Assembly (NCBI GenBank): GCA_964017195.1
Contig: OZ024887.1
Coordinates: 8,744,660 to 8,808,659, forward strand
Direction of reading: 5' to 3'
Source of the DNA: Siderastrea radians
Taxonomy: Eukaryota > Cnidaria > Anthozoa > Scleractinia > Rhizangiidae
Length of the DNA stretch: 64,000 nucleotides
Under the pieces are notes generated by a model. The model saw only the letters and a list, made by a program, of their open reading frames with translations, was not told the DNA's origin and did not search any database. The translations under genes were made by a program, and so were the position numbers. The number at the start of each line of letters is the position of its first letter. Within the stretch, counting starts at the first letter, position 1. Shown piece by piece: positions 37,801 to 46,800 of this stretch.

Positions 37801-40800
37801 CAGCTGTACCCAATCTTTTGACTGAGTAACAGTTTGATTAATATTAATGTTTGTGCTGCTGCACTGTATACAAAGCGAGCTGTTGTAAAGATCGTTTCTG
37901 AACTGGTTGCAGAACGAGAGTGGTCCTTGATGATATAAAGCTGTATAAACTCGAGCATATAAACAATTCTTTTATTCAACCTATTCAATGGCAAGAAAAG
38001 TCGATATCTCCGAATTATATTCTATATTCCTCTAAAAGTCTAACTCATTATTAGAATTTGAATATGTTTCAAATGAAGCTCCCTTTTTCTTCACAGGATG
38101 TTTATGTGTGGGCGCCATACTCGGCTTTTCTGTCGACACAAAATGGGCCATTCCATGTAATGTCTGCAACTCCCCCCCCCCCCCCCACTCCCATTGAGGT
38201 ACAGGGAAATCCTAAAGGGAAGGGAGGGGGTTTCAAAAGTCATTTATGAAGGAGTAGCTATGTCGGTTCCTTTGATCTCTCAAAAACATCTCCCTTTTTA
38301 GTGGGGGTGCATACATTAAATGGAATGGCCCAATGGCGTCCATAAGACATAGTTTAGAATCTGTTCAAGAAATTAAAGATTAATACTGTACCTTTATGTA
38401 AGAGAAGGTAGCTCTGCATCGAATACTACAACTCTTCAACCACTGGAATAAAAAGACTATCCATGTTTTCCTTTCTGGCGTACATAAACGACACGGCGAT
38501 AGCCACCAAATACAAACAATCCGAACACTCCAGGAAAGAATCACTGGTCACTGGTTACGCGCGCCTGCAATTTTCAAGCGTGCGGTTGTAAGTCACATGA
38601 CCTCTTGAAAGCGGCCCGGTCGCATGGCTGTCTAACCCGTGAGGCGGCCATTTTCAAATGACGTTGATGCATGTGCCAAGAGTTGCAAGTTTATCATACG
38701 CGAAAATGGTTTATTACACTATTCTTTTGGACTACTTTCGCTTACGATAAGTGAGGCTCAACCCAAATTGCTTCAGTGGAAGTTGATAGTAAAGATGGTG
38801 GATAGTTGTTCGATTCAAGATGGTTGTAAACAGACTAACCGATTTCAAGGTGAGTAACTTACATTTTATTTTCTATCGAGGGCTTAACCAAATTAGTTCC
38901 CTTCTTTGCGACATTCTGCCAAATGAGTGTAACAAGCCTTAATACAGTGTGTAAAGCGTGCAATTCTTCAAGGAACAGAAATCAAAAGGGCCGTTGTTCA
39001 GTAAAATTGCCCCCAGAGGTGGACAGTGTTAATTCTCACTGGTTAAAAGTAATAACGAATTCAAAACCATGTGTTAGTAGAGTGACTAACGCTTTTCATA
39101 ATAAGTTTAGTTGAAGGTAATTTCATGTTGCCTACACGCTAAGCAACAATTCAGTTTCTCTCAGATATGTGAGCACATTAAATTGAATGCATTAAAAGCC
39201 TACATCTGTAAAGTGTTCTTCAATGACCAGTCAAAGGCGATTGAACTTGAAATGAACATACATTTGCCAATTTAGAGGGAGTGAGTTCTTAAACGTTTTG
39301 TGTGATTTAAATATATTATTGATTTTTTAAATCAAAGATACTGATATGTAACAACATGATTTCATAAAATTAGAATGAGACCTAGAATAATAGCAACTTC
39401 AGGTCTTTCCCATTTGCATTTCACAATGCTCCAGTGGCTGAAGGTGGAATTTGTGCATTTCTAAAAGTTTCCTTTTTAAGGGGTTTGCATATGGAATATT
39501 TTCATTGCAATCAACAATTTTAAAGGGGTTACCAGATTCATGGGTTTGTTCCAAGCATTTGTGAATGTCCAGTGTGTGCCTAGATACATGTACTGAGCAA
39601 TAATTTATGTCCAGTGTGTGCCTAGATACATGTACATGTACTGAGCAATAATTTATCATGTGGGCATATAAAACCCCAAGACGTGAAACTCACATTGTCA
39701 AGAGGGTTAAAGACACATGTTTGATTGAAGCAGAGTTCAGCCATCTATTACACGTTGCGTAGCTTTAAAAATGTTAAAACTTCAATTTCTTGACAAAAGG
39801 GGTCTTTGGATCACACTCCGTGATGCGAAACACAACACCCTGTGACAGAATTTAACACAATATTAAGCCGGACAGGGGATTACAAACATCAGAAAAGAAA
39901 CTCATCATGTTGCAGATTATAGTAATTTAGATTCTTTCATAATTGTCTGTGACAAATTCAAATATGAGAGGCTGAAAAACCTATCGAGTTCTTAAATGAG
40001 GTAAATTCAACGTACCTTATATGTCGCTTAACAGACAATCCGAGGTCATATTTAACTGAATTCCATCATATAGTGATCTGAGAAAGATTGATGTGACCTC
40101 AAGATCAAAGTCTTGGAAATGCGACATTATTTTAAGTTGTAATGCTCAATTCAGTCACCATTTGAAAATCCTCCAAACTAAACCCAATACAAAAATGCAA
40201 GAAGCAGCATTGGTCGAAAGACTGAGATAACACAAAAAATGTATATAAAGTGCAGTGTACAAAGATGTGAAGTAGGAGTCGTGCAGGCCTTCCAATCCCA
40301 TTTTATAACTGAAAAATTCACATGGTCTTTGGGTAGGGTGTGATGAAGAATTCTTGTTACCAATTTGGCAACTAATTTTCAGGATTTGGTTGACAATCCA
40401 GAAAGTTTAGGCACATTGACAACTGTATTAGGTGCAATTTCGTGCCCTGTGTAAAGTGTGTTGAACTGACTCTAGTTAGCCTGCGAGCAGGCACACTTAG
40501 TGTGCTATTTGCGTGAGTATCTTGGCGGCGGAAGTCGGTGAGCAAAGCGAGCCAGTGAGAAGAATGGGGCGAGGAAAAGTGAGCCTGCACAAAAGCCGTT
40601 GAATTTTGAATTCCGCCCCTGTGAGGTGACAAGTCTTAACTGTCAAGGTATCAATTATCTAACCAATCAGCAAGCGAAGCAAAATTTAAACAAACACCAC
40701 AGCAGAATTTCACACTCGAGAAGATCGAGTTCTTCATGAGTGTCCCAGAATAGTGTAAAAGAAAATTATAAACACAGTTGACAATTTGTGCCGCATTTAA

Positions 40801-43800
40801 ATTAGACTTGCCACAAGTCGACCTCACGAGTTTCAGAGCACAAAAGCCGTAAAGTGAGTGGAGGAAGCTTTTTAGGCTGCGAAGCGGTGGAGCGACGAAG
40901 TCCTGCACCATATAAAATAGGACAAAGGACTTTTTTGAAAGTGTACATTTTAAAAATGTGTTCTATTTGAAATCAGTTTTCACTGTAGAAGTTAAAAATA
41001 TCAAACTCCAGGGATATGAAACTTGCAATAACAAAGAGTATCGAGCTGTTACCTCAGAAGACTAATCACCCTTACATTATGCATTGCAAACATCTGTAAC
41101 CAGGAACAAGCGATACCATCTTCCCACAATGACAAATAGCCGAACTCAGTGTAACAATGACTGCAAGATAATGCCCATTGCATGGTCAAAAAAAGATGTT
41201 ACATTTCCTGTCATTACAGAGATCCCAAGAAGATAGGCTTGAAAACCACCATGCACTAAAACCAGTGTGGCTGATATTCCAAAAAATTACACAAAACTGC
41301 AGTTGCTAACCAGACGTAACCAGCTGAGTCACGTTAAGAAATTGAATCGATTGAAAAACTGACAGACTGTGAACAGTTGTCCTATTTTCCTTCTCGCTAA
41401 AATTAGAAGAAGAAAGAGACTGCTCGCAGTCTAAGAAACCGAGAAATGTGACAACCAGTAACACCACTTTGCTTGTTATTTGTCACAATAATAAAGTCAG
41501 TTATCACGTGTCATTTCAAACCAATCAGAATGCTGTGTTCATGGACGAATGCGGAGAATTCAAAATTCAGTGGCTTTTCTGCAGGCTCACTTTTCCTCGC
41601 ACCATTCTTGCCGGCCCGCTTTGCTTGCCAACTTCCGCGGCCAAGATACTTGCACAAATAGCACACTAAAACAATTAGTGAGCCTGCTTGCAGGCTAGAT
41701 TCTAGTGAGTTCTTTGCACGACTGGCATGAACCAAATATTAATTAAACTTACTGAACATCTTTTGTATCACCCTAATTTTTTTAAGGTCATTGCCCTGTA
41801 TTGCATTGCGCTCAAAGCGTGCGCATGTCTAGGGAGTAATGGATTTCCTATGAGGCTAAGCTCACCAGGGAAAAGAAAGGTCATTTACTCTTAAACAAGC
41901 ATGGTGACCTATCTTTTTTTCCACTTATTTTTGACCTACCATTCATCCTCTTTTTGTTCAAAGAGTTACAAAAAAAACACATGTTCAAAAAAAAAGGTTA
42001 TTGCTAGAAACACATTACTCATGGAGATGAAATCACGACCTCGAGAACACGCTCGTGAGGAAGGTTTGAAGTCAATTTCGTCTGATGCTTCGAGCATCTG
42101 CCATAAAACATCTAGTAAATTGTTCCTTGTTATCAGTATTTCACATCTAGTAGATTGTTTCAAGATTTGCTTTAATTAATACATGTATGTGCTTCCTGTT
42201 CCTATGGAAAGTAGCATAAACTGATCAAATACACATGTGTTTGTCAGGCAAAATTGCATGGAATTATGGGGTAACTTGAGACGATGATATCTCATGAACG
42301 GACAAGGGGACCTATTCTTTTTATTTTATATTTCAAAACATTGCACAATAGATAACAACTTGTGAAAGTTTGACAAAAATCATATGTTAAATTTTATTTC
42401 GGGGGAATGACCTTAATTCTTGTTTTCATTGCAAAATTATTGAAAAGTCTGTAACACAATCAACTGGGCTAGATGGCTGACACTGTTAGTTACATACTAG
42501 AACTTAAATTTCAGTTAAAACTGAACCTCTGCATGCATATACATCTACATTGCTCCTTCAACAATCTCCTAGGATCTGCAAAGTACTGTACTACATGTAC
42601 TGTGGTGTTGATAGAATTAGAATATGGTTTACGCTCACCTTAGCTTAATATTAGTGCATGGTAAATAAATTTATTGTTTATGAGCCAAAGTTTTATTAAT
42701 CAGAATATTTTTCTTCAGGGTCTACATATTTACACATTGTATGTCCTCCCAGTTCTACAGCAAAACAGTTTGTTGATGCACATTGTACATGGCAAAGAAA
42801 TTCATCACACTTGATCAGGTAAGTTACTCAAACATATATACATTTATTTAGAATCCTCATTGTAACACTTCAACTTGTATTGCTTAGATCTGTTTTCTTT
42901 AAACATACCGGTAGTACGTGTAACATGTAATTAGGCTTTGGGTCGCAGGCTGTTCTTCAGGGTTTATGACAGAATTACGTACACAGAGTTTGGAGTTGTT
43001 GAACTTTTCCATGGATTCATGTCATATCAAGGCAATATCTCCTTGGTGATAACTGCTTGAATTATTAAGACATGAATACTTCATGTAGATTATAGTGGAC
43101 TACATGTACAGTGTACATGTACATTGTGACTACAATATTGAACAGTCACTGAAACAAACACCATGTGCTAAATATTGTAAATAACTACAGAGATTGGTCA
43201 TGCATTAACCAAAAATGATTATATTTTTTACTTGATGGTGGAGTAACCAGGATGAAACATATTAAAAATTTTAAAAATGTGCTCAACATGTTGCATATAG
43301 CAAGCAGAAGTGAGAACATTTATAGTAAATAATCCCTTGACTTAAATCAAACCCCTGGCCTTCTGCACTCCAGCTGAACTACATGATACATTTTACTAAA
43401 TAAATTAAGCTGCAAGGAAACTGGTAGTGAGGTAGATAATCTTACTAGGTTCATACTACATCTTGTCCTGCATTTTGCTAGAAAGGGCAGTGTGGAGGGC
43501 ATCCTGACTGTATGGTGACCTTATAAGCAATGACCTACAATATAGCTCCTTCTAGACTCGTGTAAGCTTCATTCTGTACAATAAAAGTGGTTAGAGCTCC
43601 GGATTGGTAAATGGGAACACCTCAGATTCAGCTTTACTGGGGGTCTCATTCCATTTCAACACCTACATCTACACTCATAGGTCCAGGTGGATGGTAAAAT
43701 ACCATGTATTTGGCTCTCAGGCATGACACACAGACCTCCTGCATTTGGTCGATATGCCGAACATTAAGCCTTAAGCCAAACATTTTCTTGTCTTACCTTC

Positions 43801-46800
43801 CCACTCATTCAATTAGAACATAATTATTAGTTTGAGAATTTTGAGAACCCATACATGAACATGTGAAAGCCATCACCATGTATTCACTAACTACAGTGTT
43901 CTTTTATGGTGCATCAGAAAATTCTTCTCTGGTTAGTGGTTTTAAGGATTTGAAATGGTCTATCACTGTAATGCTAAAGCAATGTGAATGTCACTCAAGT
44001 GAGAGCTTAGCTTCAGATATCATTCTTATTGTGCCACCCAGGCCTCCACATCTTTGGAACACACTACTTGACTGTTTACTTTATTTTGTTTACTACTTGA
44101 ACTGTAATTGTAAATGTATGTTGTGGTTCAAATTTTTCTTTAGTTTGAAACTTTTCAAACCAGATTAATTTTTATTTTCCTTTGCCTTAGATTTTGGTAA
44201 TGAATCTGAGACAAAGGGAAATAAAATTATACTGGTTTGAAATTTTTTAAACCAAAGAAAAATTTGAACCACATCCTGTACATGTACATACATGTATGTG
44301 CCTTATATTTTATTGAAAATTAACGCTGCAACCTATTAATAATGTTGAGTGTATGACAGGTCTAGAACTTATATAAAATTTCGATTTTTTTTCCCTAGGA
44401 CCACATGTATAAGGCCATCAGAGGACCAAACTCAGAAGACTGCTAACAGCAAGTGAACTAAAGGCAGCCAAAACAGATAAGACCTATATGTAAAATCAGT
44501 GAAGGCGGCACTTGATGATTGTTGAATTGTATTTCCAATTTTACCTCATAAACAAAAATATAAGGTACAAAATGAGATTGAACTAATTTTATCATTTAAC
44601 TCCTGTTGAAGATATGTTAAAAACAGACATTCTGAGGTAAACTGAATGTGCCCTTGTACCAAGAGCCCACTGGAAAACTAGGGTTTTGCCCCGGTCCAAG
44701 CCTGGTTAAAAAACCAGACCCTCGATTTGTCTACTCTAAATATCAGCAACTGACCTTTAAAGTGAGGGATATTGTATTGTGTCCAACAGCTGTTTTTTTG
44801 TTACCATTTTGGGTCAAGTTTCTAATGTTTCCCCCACTTATTTAAGAAATTCCCATTTATTCCCACAAATTCCTGACCATATTCCTATTTTTTCCCACAT
44901 ATTCCCAAAAATTCCCAGTTATTCTTTGACATTCCTTGGAATTCCTAGGAATTTCTGAAAGTAACTGGGAATTCTATCTTTGATTTTCTTTTAGTTGGAA
45001 TTCCTAGGAATTCCTAGGAATTTCAAGACAGCACCATTTAAACTTGGAATTCCTAAGAATTCTTAGGAATTCCAAGTCCAAATTTACCGTGAAAATTCAC
45101 ACCTCAGATTCTTAGGAATTCCTAGGAATTCTCAGGAATTCCTAAGAATTTTTTCCTAGGAATTCTTAGGATATTCTTAGGAATTCCTAGGAATTCTCAG
45201 AGTTATTTCGCAAGGGTGCTGCATTCATAAGAGTAAAATAATGCATAAATTTTTCAAAACATAAAATTCCCTGGAACACTACCCTACAACGAGGAAAAAT
45301 AGATTTCTGAGGAGTTTTAAATGAGTTTGAACGGTTAAATACAGTGGTTATAAAGAACGTGCGAAAACAGCAGGAGAAAGAGACCCGTAAATCTAACATT
45401 GTTCACTCATGCAAAATAAAACAAAGCGCAAAATTCATTAATAAATGACATAGGTTGGTTTAGAGCAACTTAGTGCAATACATTCCTGATCGATGGCTCC
45501 CAAGTTGCATCCTGTTAGAAAGAGGTTAGCTGGCCGCACAAAACGAAAACCGAACAACAGCTCTGTTGTATTAAAAGAAATACCACTTCAATAATATGTT
45601 AGGCTACGAGCAGTCTCTTACCCGCCAGGGAAGTCGAGAGCACAAAGAATACATTGCCTCGCGGAAAGGTGACGCGCGCGTGGTAAGTCTCAAGTGTTGC
45701 CCACTTCACACGCGGGTCAAGCATCCACGCAGCTGTCGATTTTTTTTGCACGCGCTTACTCGAGTTTTCTTTTTGCTAAAGTATCCCTGAACAGAAAGGG
45801 AGACTATTTTAGCCCATGACAACTCAGGTGTTGCCTTGCTCAGGACAATTTGTTTTCTATTGAAGGTACCATACCAAAATATTCCGTGCGATAAGCCTCT
45901 CTACGAATTCGTGTGGCGTACTCGATAAGTTGCAAATGATGCATGAGCAGCCATGCAGATTACGCCTATTTCATTTCAATCACAAACTTTCAAAAAACAA
46001 CTTTCCAGAATGATCTGGAGGTTAAATAAGACAAGCCATTATTTGAACTGACAAATTTTAAAAGTCCTATTTATTGCCAAAACTTGAATTCTAAATCTAT
46101 GAAAGGTTGATCAAATTTTTCTTTTTAAATAGAACACGCTTCTTAATCTGACTGTCGTGACTTCTTTTTTGAATGCATGGTTGGTTGATTTTCTAAAAGC
46201 TCAAACTTGGATGAAAGGCGCGTAATCACTTTTATTGATCAGAGGAGCGGCAAAGGCAATTGAAACGGCACTTGATTGAGTGCTGCTTTGTGAAGAAACC
46301 CTCCAAAAGTGCCGTTCCCCCAGGTTAAGACGGTTCATAGTCCGTGACGCTTAATTGAAGCTAACAGAGCTCTCCATTGAGAGTTCAGTTTGTCCCAAGT
46401 TTTTATTACTGCTCAATCTGTTTAATACAAAATGCACGAAAACCAAGTTTGGCTTCACTGATTAATTTTACATTAAAGAATGTAATTCAGTATGGTTGTC
46501 AAGCTTTGAAAAACGAATAGATTGCATTTTGTGGAAGGTTTGGCATAATTTTATACTGAATTGTCGTTGGATACAGGCAAACACCCATCCTGGTAGTTAA
46601 TAACGAAAACTAATGCAAAACGGGCAAAGTGAGCAGTTTTTAAAGTTGTTAAGACTGCATAATTTTCGTAGCAAATGTTCAGCTTATGCATGGTTGTAAT
46701 ACGCTTTTTTTTTTCGGGGATAAAATATCGCACAATGCAGTTGTGTAATCCCGGGCCAGACTAAATATTACAACTCTTCATGGCGAACGAAACAAGGACC

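Larger units (their letters stand above)
36139..45216. mobile_element. About 9.1-kb element with inverted, GGAATTCC-rich ends, in intron 1 of MACPF gene 1
   Basis: The outer ends CCCTTGCGAA (36139) and TTCGCAAGGG (45207-45216) are inverted. Within about 350 bases of each end are many copies of the palindromes GGAATTCC, AATTCCTAGGAATT and AATTCTTAAGAATT, plus paired segments (GGGAATTTGTGAGAATAAAT on the left; the reverse complement of its counterpart on the right). No intact transposase was recognised inside, only THAP-like fragments near 38798-39114. No target duplication could be made out. Confidence 0.55.

Noticed and set aside
43588..43650. Second tRNA-like sequence (GTGGTTAGAGCTC)
   Set aside because: Only an A-box-like piece; no B box or stems follow.
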